A stretch of DNA of 64,000 bases, taken from the NCBI RefSeq assembly GCF_030066995.1, contig NZ_JASJAP010000006.1, positions 124,001-188,000 of the forward strand, read 5' to 3'. This document shows, piece after piece, positions 44,015 through 52,244 of the stretch. Under the pieces are notes generated by a model. That model saw only the letters and a program-made list of their open reading frames with translations, searched no databases and was not told the origin of the DNA. A program made the position numbers and the translations under genes. The stretch is from Erythrobacter sp. GTDB taxonomy: Bacteria; Pseudomonadota; Alphaproteobacteria; Sphingomonadales; Sphingomonadaceae. The number at the start of each line of letters is the position of its first letter. The stretch's first letter is position 1.

Positions 44015-44695
44015 CTAGCTTACTTTGAGAAAGGCCGGCACTTGATAGTGCGGCAGTTTGGCAAGGGGTGCGCCCAATTGCCGACAGATCGCATCGGCCG
44101 CCCGGGTCGCACCGTCCACAGCGCCATAATCATCAAAGACAATCAGTCCGCCATGAACCATGCGAGGCACCAGCTTGTCGAGCACGAAGGCGGTGGGTTC
44201 ATATACATCAAGGTCAAGGTGCAGAAGGGCGATCCGGGTTTCGGGATGGCCTTCAAGATACTGCGGAAGTGTCTCAAAGATATCACCTGCGATCAGCTGG
44301 ACGTTGTCAAACCCCTTGTCAGCGATCAATCGGGCGAGTTGCGCTTCCGCGATCCCTGGCCCGCCAGCTCCTTCGAACCGGTCGATAAAGGCCTGATCGC
44401 TTGCGCCTTCAACAGCGTTTTTCGGAAAAGAGCCAAAGGCATCGAATCCGATAATTGAGCGGCTGTAGGATGTCTCAAGCGTATCGCGAAAGGTGGCAAA
44501 GCGCATCAGGGAAGCGCCCTTGTAGACACCCGCTTCGATGATGGCGCCAGGCAAGTGCCTCACCATCTGATAGAGTTCGTAATGCGCGAGCAGCTTTGCG
44601 ATCCGCCCCGGATGGCTAAGCAGATAGAACGCGTTCTCCGCTTCATAGGGATCGCCATCAAGATCGGGCCGATAATGAAGATGATCGTCAGACAG
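44015..44695 (-). CDS. TylF/MycF-type O-methyltransferase, probable CTG start
   Basis: This SAM-dependent methyltransferase has the family marks GAIIEAGVYKGAS, GFDAFGSFP, HLDLDVYEPTAFVLDKLVPRM and GGLIVFDDYG with the metal-binding Asp residues. From the first ATG (44566) it would lack a normal N-terminus, yet the frame upstream continues with protein-like sequence (YEAENAFYLL ... LLAHYELYQ) and holds no ATG, GTG or TTG. A CTG at 44695 lies 7 bases after GAGGAG and gives a 226-residue protein starting (M)SDDHLHYRPD. I therefore choose it; decay of the start codon is the alternative. It probably methylates a sugar of the nearby polysaccharide. Confidence 0.7.
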   Translation of the reverse strand: MSDDHLHYRPDLDGDPYEAENAFYLLSHPGRIAKLLAHYELYQMVRHLPGAIIEAGVYKGASLMRFATFRDTLETSYSRSIIGFDAFGSFPKNAVEGASDQAFIDRFEGAGGPGIAEAQLARLIADKGFDNVQLIAGDIFETLPQYLEGHPETRIALLHLDLDVYEPTAFVLDKLVPRMVHGGLIVFDDYGAVDGATRAADAICRQLGAPLAKLPHYQVPAFLKVS

Positions 44696-44878
44696 AGCAA
44701 CGCTCCTCGCGCCTATTGCCGAACATCCATAGCCCCGTTTGGCCGCACCGCACTCCGCACTATCACTTAGGCGTCAACCCGAGAGTTAATGGTCAAGGAG
44801 TAGAAAACGGCTTCGTCCTAGCCCTTCGCGCCAAGAGCGCCCGTACCGTGGGTTCTTGAGCAAGAGGTCGATACGAGA

Positions 44879-46057
44879 ATGCGCGTTTTGTTCTATTTGC
44901 CGGTGATCACGCCGTGGTGGTTCGAAAGCATAATTACGCCGCTGATCTCAAAGCTGTATCAGGACAATGAGGTCCACATTCTGGCCCCTGAGCTCTGGCA
45001 AGGCACCGGCTTGAGCCTGCGCGAAGTGCAACTGTGCGCGCATATGCCCGATATTCGCTGGCATATCGTAAACGATCAGAAGCACCCCTCAATGCGCACA
45101 GACCCTGCCGAGCGGGAAGGGATCATCTCGTTCGTTCAGTCGCTCGACCCCGACATTGTCTTGTGCCGCAGCGCTGATGTTGAAACGATCAAAGCCTTCC
45201 CGGGGATCGTGCGCCACATCACCGAAGGCGCCGCCGATCCGCTCTCTCTGCCGTCCGATATCCTGCAATTCAGCCACTCGCTTTTTGATCATGGATCGAT
45301 GCCTGAGCTTGAGTGTCAGCAGGTCGCAGCGCTCGAAGACCTGATCGAGCCGTTCTGGTCCAAGCTTTTGCAAACCTGTGTGCTGGACCAGGCCCAGCGC
45401 GACTATCTTTGCAAATGGTCCGCGTTTCCAGGCGACAGGCCCGTCCTCTTTCTCCCGCTTGAATATGAGCATGAGGAAAATTTCTATACGATGCATCGGA
45501 TAGATGCGCTGTCGAATGTGGAGCTCTTGGAAGACCTTGCGCAAAGGTTCGGGGAGCGCATTTTCTTTGCGCTGACCAATCATCCGCTCAACGAACTCTA
45601 CGTGGACAATGAGCCTCTCAACGAAGCGGTCGAAGCGCGGTCATGGTGCATGCGCATGTTTCCGCAGGAAACACCTTTGGGCGGCCGGACAACCGACTTC
45701 CTGATTGGCGCGGCAGACGGCGTCTTCTTGATGGACTCGAAAGTCTACGCGTTGGCCGGTTTTCATGGCTCACCGATTGTCAGGCGTTCGCGGTTCCGGA
45801 CAGGGGCGTGGCTGAATGTGTATGATGCGATCGAAGACTTCCTTGCCGACTATGAAACAGGCACTCTCCAACGACCTGCGCAGAAGGATGCCAAAGTATG
45901 GTTTGCTTTTCATGCCGCGAACAATCTGATCAATCTTAATGCTCCGCAGCTATCCGGCGCTGACCTGATCGAGCGGATCAGCACGCCGGTCGATCCCGAT
46001 CGCTGGGCGGACAATTTCGCACAGCTTTCGATCGACTGGCCGAAAGCTGTGCCATGA
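44879..46057 (+). CDS. Glycosyltransferase-like / capsule biosynthesis protein, family uncertain
   Basis: The soluble protein has 392 residues and resembles GT-B-type capsular polysaccharide proteins. The N-terminus MRVLFYLPVITPWWFESIITPLIS is of the Rossmann-like beta-alpha type. The middle (FPGDRPVLFLPLEYEHEENFYTMHR) and the late segment LIGAADGVFLMDSKVYALAGFHGSPIV resemble the donor-binding half of capsule transferases. I cannot assign a known family with certainty. It overlaps the KpsF-like gene by 4 bases (ATGA), and so belongs to the sugar-acid cluster. Transfer of the CMP-activated sugar made downstream is a plausible role. Confidence 0.6.
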   Translation: MRVLFYLPVITPWWFESIITPLISKLYQDNEVHILAPELWQGTGLSLREVQLCAHMPDIRWHIVNDQKHPSMRTDPAEREGIISFVQSLDPDIVLCRSADVETIKAFPGIVRHITEGAADPLSLPSDILQFSHSLFDHGSMPELECQQVAALEDLIEPFWSKLLQTCVLDQAQRDYLCKWSAFPGDRPVLFLPLEYEHEENFYTMHRIDALSNVELLEDLAQRFGERIFFALTNHPLNELYVDNEPLNEAVEARSWCMRMFPQETPLGGRTTDFLIGAADGVFLMDSKVYALAGFHGSPIVRRSRFRTGAWLNVYDAIEDFLADYETGTLQRPAQKDAKVWFAFHAANNLINLNAPQLSGADLIERISTPVDPDRWADNFAQLSIDWPKAVP

Positions 46058-47043
46058 ACGCGCTGACCGGCATCAAGGCGGCTCACAGGGCCGATCCCGA
46101 AACCTGGTTTTACCAGGTGATCGCGCAGGAACGAGACGCGCTTTGCGCTTTCCTGCGTTCGCGTCAGCCGGGCATTGCAGATGCGCTTTTCATGCTGGCG
46201 ATGCAGGATCAGCCCGTCATCTTCACCGGGATTGGCAAATCGGGACACATCGCCGCCAAACTTGCCGCGACCTTTTCCAGCCTTGGTATCGCTGCATTCT
46301 ACCTTAATGCAGCCGAAGCGGCCCACGGAGACTTGGGCATCGTCCAGCCCCGCAGCGCGGTGGTGCTGGTGTCCAACAGTGGTTCGACGGAAGAAATCAC
46401 GCGCATCCTGCCGCAACTCAGGTCACGCGAATGCACGCTTTTGGGGATTGTCGGTCGGCGCAATTCCCAGCTCGCCCGGGGGGTTGATCACCTCGTTCTG
46501 GCTGAGATCGAAAGCGAGGCGGATCATATCGGCATGGCTCCGACATCGAGCACCACGCTGCATCTGGCGATTGGCGATGCGCTGGCCGTGGCGGTTAGCC
46601 GGATACGCGGATTCACGCGCGAAGGGTTTTTGCGTCATCACCCCGCCGGGCTGCTTGGCCGCCAGATGATCCCTGTCACCACGCTAATGCGTCAGGGAGA
46701 CGCTTGTCCCATGGTGGACGCTTCCACCGATCTGCTTGACCTGCTGGCGGTGATGTCCGCCAAACGCATGGGCGCAGCCTGTGTCATTGACAGCGACACC
46801 ACGCTACTGGGTCTGGTGGTCGATGGTGACATACGGCGGCACCTCTTGGCAGGGCCCAAGATAGCCGAGGTTACCGCGCAAGAACTCATGCAGACCGACC
46901 CGCAAGCTATCGATCATAAAGCGACGCTTGGCGAAGTCCTGGCGCTGCGCAAGGCCTCAAAGACTGATTGGCTCGTTCTTCCCGTCATCGATGACAAACG
47001 GCGCCTCAAAGGCCTGCTCCATGCCAGCGACTTGCAGCTCTGA
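46054..47043 (+). CDS. kpsF: KpsF/GutQ-type sugar phosphate isomerase
   Basis: This D-arabinose 5-phosphate isomerase-like protein has 329 residues. An N-terminal SIS domain (GIGKSGHIAAKLAATFSSLG, NAAEAAHGDLG, SNSGSTEEI) is followed by two CBS domains (about 205-329). The family segment GFLRHHPAGLLGR links them. It would convert ribulose 5-phosphate to arabinose 5-phosphate, the precursor used by KdsA three genes on. The gene overlaps its upstream neighbour and is 3 bases from the fused cytidylyltransferase. Confidence 0.88.
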   Translation: MNALTGIKAAHRADPETWFYQVIAQERDALCAFLRSRQPGIADALFMLAMQDQPVIFTGIGKSGHIAAKLAATFSSLGIAAFYLNAAEAAHGDLGIVQPRSAVVLVSNSGSTEEITRILPQLRSRECTLLGIVGRRNSQLARGVDHLVLAEIESEADHIGMAPTSSTTLHLAIGDALAVAVSRIRGFTREGFLRHHPAGLLGRQMIPVTTLMRQGDACPMVDASTDLLDLLAVMSAKRMGAACVIDSDTTLLGLVVDGDIRRHLLAGPKIAEVTAQELMQTDPQAIDHKATLGEVLALRKASKTDWLVLPVIDDKRRLKGLLHASDLQL

Positions 47044-47046
47044 CCG

Positions 47047-48357
47047 ATGAAGACTGTCGCATTCATCCCGGCCAAAGGCACCAGTGAGCGCGTTAAGGGC
47101 AAGAACCTTGCGATCATTGACGGTGAACACCTTTTCAAACGCAAGCTGCGCCAAGCGCTTGACTGCCCGCATATCAGCGAAGTGTGCCTCGACACCGAAG
47201 CGCAGAACATGGCTGAGCTGGCGCAGGATTTGCCGGTGTCCTGGCTCAAGCGCCCGGTGGAGCTCGCCCGCAATGCCGCCGACGGGCACGAGATCTTTGC
47301 CTGGGAATGCGCTCAGCGCCCTGATGCTGATCTTTGGATCCAGCTTTTGTGCACCGCCCCGTTCATCAGCGCCGATACCATCACGCGGGCCGTTGACGCG
47401 TTACTGGCGGACCCACAAGCCGACAGCCTGGTCGCGGTCCATCGAACAAAGCAGTATTGCTGGGCAGCAGGCATGCCGAGCTATGGCGCGAGCCGTATCC
47501 CCAACAGCATCGACCTGCCGGAAACCGTCATCGAGGCGATGAGCCTCTACATTGTGCGCAACTCGCGAAACGGCTGCCCGCCAACCCGGCGCTTTGGCAA
47601 TAGACCGATCCTGTTCGAGCTTGATCCGATTGAGCAGATTGACCTGAATACGCCGCAGGATCTGGTTTTCGCTGAAACGATTGCCGCCGGGCAGCGATCC
47701 ACAGAGGCTCTGCGTTTCAAGGCAGCGATGCCACACCTTTCATCCACTGTGCTTGCCGACATTGCGAAGGAAGTCGGGCTAAAAGCCGTTCTGCCCTCGC
47801 GTTTAAAGCCGACCAGTCCGGGCAAAGTGCTCGGACGGGCCAAAACGCTGGAGTTGGCCGCGATTGCGTCTGACGATGATGAAGCCAGTTGGAAGGGCAT
47901 CTACAAGGCTCTCGGCTCCTACCAGTTCGTGCGCCAGGGCGATGTCATTGTGGTCGCGAGCGAAGTGCCCACGCACGCCTATTTCGGCGATCTTAACGCC
48001 AATCTCGCCGTGCGCTCAGGCGCTGTGGGTGCGGTGATTGACGCTTATACGCGCGATTCCGCGGATGTTCGGGCGCTGGGCCTCCCGGTCTATGCGCGTG
48101 GCAGCCATTGCGATGACATCAAATTCGAAGGCACGATGCGGGCAATGAACCGCCCGATACAGATCGGCGATGTTCCCATAGCCAATGGCGATGTCGTGTT
48201 TGGCGATGAAGACGGGCTTGTCGTTGTCCCGCGCGCAAGATGGCCTGAGATCGAAGCCGCCGCTTGGGATGTCATCGGCAATGAGGCGCGCATCAGAATA
48301 AGCGCTGCGCGGGGAATGGACGTCGATGCCATCCTCAAGCAGTTCGGCTCATTCTAG
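47047..48357 (+). CDS. CMP-sugar synthetase fused to RraA-like domain
   Basis: The fused chain has 436 residues. Residues 1-220 form a CMP-sialate/CMP-Kdo synthetase-like cytidylyltransferase: FIPAKGTSERVKGKNL nucleotide loop, WIQLLCTAPFISADTI and IDLNTPQDL. Residues about 225-436 form an RraA/HMG-aldolase-like domain: GDVIVVASEVPTHAYFGDLN, GAVGAVIDAYTRDSADV, LGLPVYARG and NGDVVFGDEDGLVVVP. The first part would activate a 2-keto sugar acid with CTP. RraA-fold aldolases cleave 4-hydroxy-2-oxo acids, so the second may act on the same sugar or a precursor. The unbroken frame supports a true fusion. Confidence 0.85.
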   Translation: MKTVAFIPAKGTSERVKGKNLAIIDGEHLFKRKLRQALDCPHISEVCLDTEAQNMAELAQDLPVSWLKRPVELARNAADGHEIFAWECAQRPDADLWIQLLCTAPFISADTITRAVDALLADPQADSLVAVHRTKQYCWAAGMPSYGASRIPNSIDLPETVIEAMSLYIVRNSRNGCPPTRRFGNRPILFELDPIEQIDLNTPQDLVFAETIAAGQRSTEALRFKAAMPHLSSTVLADIAKEVGLKAVLPSRLKPTSPGKVLGRAKTLELAAIASDDDEASWKGIYKALGSYQFVRQGDVIVVASEVPTHAYFGDLNANLAVRSGAVGAVIDAYTRDSADVRALGLPVYARGSHCDDIKFEGTMRAMNRPIQIGDVPIANGDVVFGDEDGLVVVPRARWPEIEAAAWDVIGNEARIRISAARGMDVDAILKQFGSF

Positions 48358-48369
48358 GGGAGGCCGACC

Positions 48370-49218
48370 GTGAAAAGCGTCGCGATCGGATCACTTCAGC
48401 TTGGCAATGACCAGCCCTTCACCTTGATCGCAGGCCCTTGCGCCATGGAAAGCCGGGATCACGCGCTGGAAATGGCTACGGGCCTTAGCGAGATTTGTAA
48501 CAATCTCGGTATCGGACTGATCTACAAGTCCTCCTTTGACAAAGGCAATCGCACATCGATCCATTCGCCGCGCGGGCTTGGCCTTGCAAAAGCGCTCGAT
48601 GTCTTTGCCGAACTGCGCGAAAGCTTGGGCTGTCCCGTCATCACCGATGTGCATGAAGTATCCCAATGCGCGCCGGTGGCCGAAGTCGTTGATGTTCTGC
48701 AAATTCCCGCCTTTCTGTGCAGGCAAACCGACTTGCTCATTGCCGCCGGGAAGACGGGTCGCGCGATCAACGTGAAGAAGGGGCAATTTCTTGCGCCATG
48801 GGACATGACCAATGTCGCTGCCAAGATCCTGAGCACCGGGAATGAGCGGGTTCTGCTGTGCGAGCGCGGAACCAGCTTTGGCTACAACACGCTTATCAAC
48901 GATTTTCGCGCACTGCCGATTATGGCTCGCACGGGCCTGCCTATCGTCTTTGACGCGACGCATTCGGTGCAGCAACCTGGCGGGCAAGGCGAGCGCTCAG
49001 GCGGGCAGCGCGAATTCGTCGCAACGCTTGCCAGAGCAGCAATTGCCGTGGGCGTCGCAGCGGTTTTTATCGAGACCCATGAAGCCCCCGAAACAGCGCC
49101 CAGCGATGGCCCCAACATGGTGCCTCTGGCGCAATTGCCCGCGCTGCTGGAAGACCTGAAAGCGTTTGACGAGCTCGCCAAGCGCCAACGTCACTGCGCC
49201 AGCAGCGCGGCAAGCTGA
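48370..49218 (+). CDS. kdsA: 3-deoxy-8-phosphooctulonate synthase
   Basis: This enzyme condenses arabinose 5-phosphate and phosphoenolpyruvate to Kdo 8-phosphate. It has 282 residues, a normal KdsA length. Diagnostic segments are LIAGPCAMESRDHALEMA, IYKSSFDKGNRTSIHSPRG, TDVHE, IPAFLCRQTDLL, NVKKGQFLAPWDM and DATHSVQQPGG. It starts with GTG after AGGGGAGG. Clustered with KpsF and a cytidylyltransferase it probably serves capsule or another surface polysaccharide. Its last 28 bases overlap the convergent phosphatase gene. Confidence 0.95.
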   Translation: MKSVAIGSLQLGNDQPFTLIAGPCAMESRDHALEMATGLSEICNNLGIGLIYKSSFDKGNRTSIHSPRGLGLAKALDVFAELRESLGCPVITDVHEVSQCAPVAEVVDVLQIPAFLCRQTDLLIAAGKTGRAINVKKGQFLAPWDMTNVAAKILSTGNERVLLCERGTSFGYNTLINDFRALPIMARTGLPIVFDATHSVQQPGGQGERSGGQREFVATLARAAIAVGVAAVFIETHEAPETAPSDGPNMVPLAQLPALLEDLKAFDELAKRQRHCASSAAS

Positions 49219-50072
49219 TCCCATATTTCCGGCGACCGGGCGAGCAGGACCGGACCGCTTGGATCGGCCGGGCGATAGGGGGAGCCGTCAAGGCGCGCGA
49301 TCTTCCCGCCAGCGGCTTGGATGACGAGCGCTCCAGGCGCGTGATCCCATGGCAGACTGCGCCAATAGAGCGCAAAATCGTAGGCGCCAGCCGCAACCAG
49401 CGGGTATTCATGGCCTGCACAGCGCTGGGTCCCGGCGATCTGCGCGCAGCGCGCTGACAAACTTCTGATCCGAGACTCCATGAGGGCGGGCCGTTGGAAC
49501 GCGCTCACAATCCCGGTTGTATCTGCAAGATCCCGGGGGTCTTCATCGGCCTTGATCCGTTGACCGTCCAACCAAGCTCCGGCTCCGCGCTCTGCGATTG
49601 TGAGCTGATCCCTCACCGGATCGAGAATAGCCGATGCAACAATAGCCCCATCGACCAACAGCGCTGCCATCAAGGCAAAGGGCGACCGTCCGGCTGCGTA
49701 GTTGGCTGTTCCATCAATCGGATCGACGATCCAGACCTCGCCCTTGCCGAGATCATCGAGCAGTGCCGGATTGGCCGATGCGGCCTCCTCTCCCACAAAT
49801 CGAGCGCTCGGGCAGAGCGTCTTCAAGCCACTCTGTATAATGCGCTCAGCTTCGCGGTCTGCCACGGTCACCAATTCGCCCGGGGCTTTTTCTTCTATCT
49901 CACCCGCAGCCAAGCGCCGAAAACGCGGCATGACGCTTTGCTCGGCGGCGGTCCGCAACACCTTGGCGATGCCTTGCGACAAGCCACCAGCGGCGTCATG
50001 CAATGCGCCCACATTCTGATCCTCGGACACGGTCACTCGGGGGAGCTTTGAATGGCGAAGAGGCGCATCCAT
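49191..50072 (-). CDS. Inositol monophosphatase / CysQ-like phosphatase
   Basis: The Mg- and Li-sensitive phosphatase family protein has 293 residues. Metal-binding motifs are present: VGEEAA, WIVDPIDGTANYA (D-P-I-D-G-T) and LPWDHAPGALVIQAAGG. Family members act on 3',5'-bisphosphates, inositol phosphate or histidinol phosphate, and the sequence alone does not decide. No KdsC phosphatase is seen in the sugar-acid cluster beside it, so a role on Kdo 8-phosphate is conceivable but speculative. I choose the ATG at 50072; an upstream in-frame start would extend it by 26 residues. Confidence 0.85.
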   Translation of the reverse strand: MDAPLRHSKLPRVTVSEDQNVGALHDAAGGLSQGIAKVLRTAAEQSVMPRFRRLAAGEIEEKAPGELVTVADREAERIIQSGLKTLCPSARFVGEEAASANPALLDDLGKGEVWIVDPIDGTANYAAGRSPFALMAALLVDGAIVASAILDPVRDQLTIAERGAGAWLDGQRIKADEDPRDLADTTGIVSAFQRPALMESRIRSLSARCAQIAGTQRCAGHEYPLVAAGAYDFALYWRSLPWDHAPGALVIQAAGGKIARLDGSPYRPADPSGPVLLARSPEIWDQLAALLAQ

Positions 50073-50180
50073 GTATCGTATTACGAGCCCCAAGACGCAC
50101 AAGCCAGTTTGAATACTAGGCCACCTGCTCCGCTGGCTTGAGCGGTGCACCTGAAGCGAGAGACGGGTTACGCGGGTGGG

Positions 50181-50271
50181 TGGCGGAGCAGGAGGGATTC
50201 GAACCCTCGATACGGGGTTGCCGTATACACACTTTCCAGGCGTGCGCCTTCGACCACTCGGCCACTGCTCC
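50181..50271 (-). tRNA. tRNA-Ser (anticodon GGA)
   Basis: On the minus strand the sequence folds as a class II tRNA. The 7-pair acceptor stem is GGAGCAG with CTGCTCC, the D region is GGCCGAGTGG, and the anticodon loop contains GGA. A long variable arm with ACGG and CCGT follows, then TTCGAATCC in the T loop. Discriminator G and an encoded CCA follow. The length, 88 bases plus CCA, fits tRNA-Ser reading UCC and UCU. Confidence 0.95.
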
Positions 50272-50488
50272 GCGTTCTTGTCCGTCCCACCGCTTCGCCG
50301 CTTAACGACAAGATTGTCCGCACCCCTGCTTTTTGTTCAAGAGCGTAAGCGCGAAGCGGCGCGTCTAGCTTCGAAACGATGGCTTCGCAAGGCGCATGAC
50401 CAAGCCGCGTTGGGCATTGCGCGCTAAACATGGTATAGGAGTCGCATTGGACGGCGCTGCGCGGAATGGCATTCCCTGCGAACGCTGT

Positions 50489-50538
50489 CACAAGAGCCTC
50501 TTTCCGCCCCTGAAAACGCGTGGAAAGGGGCTTTTGTG
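50489..50538 (+). terminator. Strong 17-pair hairpin, terminator-like, no clear gene before it
   Basis: Arms 50489-50505 and 50522-50538 pair over 17 positions with two mismatches or wobbles around a 16-base loop (GCCCCTGAAAACGCGT). A run of T lies inside the 3' arm. It stands 30 bases before the cyclophilin start. It could end a short plus-strand transcript from the 50280-50490 gap, or act as a leader hairpin for the cyclophilin gene. Confidence 0.5.
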
Positions 50539-50568
50539 TGAGCGCATCAGGCGGCTATTGTGCTTTTC

Positions 50569-51759
50569 ATGAAAGAAGTAGTCCTGACCGCCGCCGCCCT
50601 TATGATCGCGTTTCCTGCTTTTGCGCAGGACGAAGTCGCCACGGCCGCCCCGTCTCCCGCCGAGATCATAAAGACGGCGCCGCAAGGGGATTGGAGCGTT
50701 ATTGCGCCTGAAGACCTGCTGGTCATGACGCTGGCGCCCGATGCAGACGGGAATGAACGCAAAGTCATCATCCAGTTGATGCCGCCGCCCTTCTCGCAAG
50801 GTTGGGTGGAAAACATCCGCACCCTCGCCCGCGCGCAATGGTATGACGGGATCAGCGTCAACCGGGTGCAGGACAATTACGTGGTCCAATGGGGCGATCC
50901 CAACTATGACAACCCAGAGAGCGGCGGGAACGCCAAGCCGCTGCCGGACACCCTTCGCACGATGCGCGAGGGCGAATATGTCGCGGTCCAAAACGGCTGG
51001 GGCGATATCACAGAATTGAGCGAGGCGCTGGAACGCGGTGCAATCCTAAATGCCAGCGACGCGCCGCGCGCCCCGCGCCAGAGTGGCGCCGAGAAGCGCT
51101 CGTTCGAAGCCTATGCCGAATACGCTGGCTTCCTGAAAGGATGGCCGGTCGGCTTTGGCAGCGCCTACACCGCCACTGCTGGCGAGATCGTCATCCCCAA
51201 AGCCGTGGCCGAGCGTCTGATCGCAGACCTTGAGATCGTTGCCGATTTGCCGGTCTTTGGCGCGTTGAGCGCTGATGAGGCGGAAGCCGCCCGCAGGGTC
51301 GCCGAGAACGCGCTGACATCGGTGTGGCCCGTCCACTGCTACGGTATGGTCGGCGTTGGCCGGAACTACTCGCCCGACACCGGCACGGGGGCAGAGCTTT
51401 ACACGGTGATCGGCCACGCGCCCCGGCACCTCGATCGCAATATCGCGCTAGTCGGGCGCATTATCGACGGGATGGAGCACTTATCCTCGTTGCCGCGTGG
51501 CTCGGGAGCCTTGGGCTTCTACACTGCGGAAGAAGCCGACAAGCGCACGCCGATCCTCTCAATCCGGGTAGCCAGTGACCTGCCCGAAGGCGCGCGCCCG
51601 CAATTCGAATATCTCTCGACCGAAAGCGGAACCTTCGCCCGCTACGCCGAAGCGCGGGCCAATCGCCGCGATCCGTTCTTCATCGTGCCCGCTGGCGGCG
51701 CGGATATCTGCAATATCCCGGTCCCGGTGCGCGCGATCGAGGATGCGGACAAAGAGTGA
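50569..51759 (+). CDS. Periplasmic cyclophilin-type peptidyl-prolyl isomerase
   Basis: The secreted protein has 396 residues with a signal peptide 1-20 (ending FAFAQ-like PAFAQ). The cyclophilin core begins at ARAQWYDGISVNRVQDNYVVQWGDP, the usual FHRVI-x-FMIQGGDP region in divergent form. It continues with VGVGRNYSPDTGTGAELYTVIGHAPRHLDRNIALVGRII. It likely assists folding of outer-membrane or periplasmic proteins. The ATG at 50569 directly precedes the signal peptide; a GTG at 50560 is in frame. Its stop overlaps the next start (GTGA). Confidence 0.85.
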   Translation: MKEVVLTAAALMIAFPAFAQDEVATAAPSPAEIIKTAPQGDWSVIAPEDLLVMTLAPDADGNERKVIIQLMPPPFSQGWVENIRTLARAQWYDGISVNRVQDNYVVQWGDPNYDNPESGGNAKPLPDTLRTMREGEYVAVQNGWGDITELSEALERGAILNASDAPRAPRQSGAEKRSFEAYAEYAGFLKGWPVGFGSAYTATAGEIVIPKAVAERLIADLEIVADLPVFGALSADEAEAARRVAENALTSVWPVHCYGMVGVGRNYSPDTGTGAELYTVIGHAPRHLDRNIALVGRIIDGMEHLSSLPRGSGALGFYTAEEADKRTPILSIRVASDLPEGARPQFEYLSTESGTFARYAEARANRRDPFFIVPAGGADICNIPVPVRAIEDADKE

Positions 51760-52070
51760 CCGAAAGCGTCACCGCCACCCTTCCCCTCAAGCGCTGGCAG
51801 GGGGATCGCGGAACCTATCACCTCGTGACCTTTGCGGGCGATGCGGCCGAGGCGCTGGCCACCCACGCAGCGCTTCACCGGATGGAGTTTGGTCGGCAGC
51901 GCGGGTTTGGCTCGGTCAAGCTCACCGCTCGGATTGGCGACACCCAGTGGCGGACCAGTGTCTTCCCGCAGAAACAGCAATCCGAGTGGGTCCTGCTCGT
52001 CTCGAAAAAGGTGATGCGGGCCGAGGGGCTCAGCGCTGACGATCGGATCGAAGTCCTCCTGTCACTCTAG
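51756..52070 (+). CDS. DUF1905 domain protein
   Basis: The 104-residue protein is made of one DUF1905 domain: an N-terminal beta segment, RGFGSVKLTARIGDTQWRTSVFP, then LLVSKKVMRAEGLSADDRIEVLLSL. The family has no firmly known function. It starts with GTG within the cyclophilin stop, so the two are probably translated together. Confidence 0.85.
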   Translation: MTESVTATLPLKRWQGDRGTYHLVTFAGDAAEALATHAALHRMEFGRQRGFGSVKLTARIGDTQWRTSVFPQKQQSEWVLLVSKKVMRAEGLSADDRIEVLLSL

Positions 52071-52080
52071 CGCGCCCATC

Positions 52081-52137
52081 CCAGGCAGGACCCGCTCGGC
52101 CAGGCATGACCCGCTCGGCCAGGCATGACCCGCTCGG
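52081..52137 (+). repeat. Tandem repeat, 19-base unit
   Basis: The unit GACCCGCTCGGCCAGGCAT occurs twice in full (52089-52107, 52108-52126) and once partly (52127-52137), with a partial unit at the left. It fills the space between the DUF1905 and CBS protein genes. It probably arose by replication slippage, and no role is evident. Confidence 0.8.
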
Positions 52138-52244
52138 AACGCATCCCCAACCGGGCGATTGGTCTTACAGGCAGGTCCAAAGCCGCGCGGACGAGCCCCG
52201 GCGCCCTGCCACACAAACGCACCGCTTCACGAGGAGACGTTGCC

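Noticed and set aside
52081..52137. 19-base tandem repeat as a CRISPR array
   Set aside because: The units are directly adjacent with no spacers and number fewer than three, so it is a simple slippage repeat.
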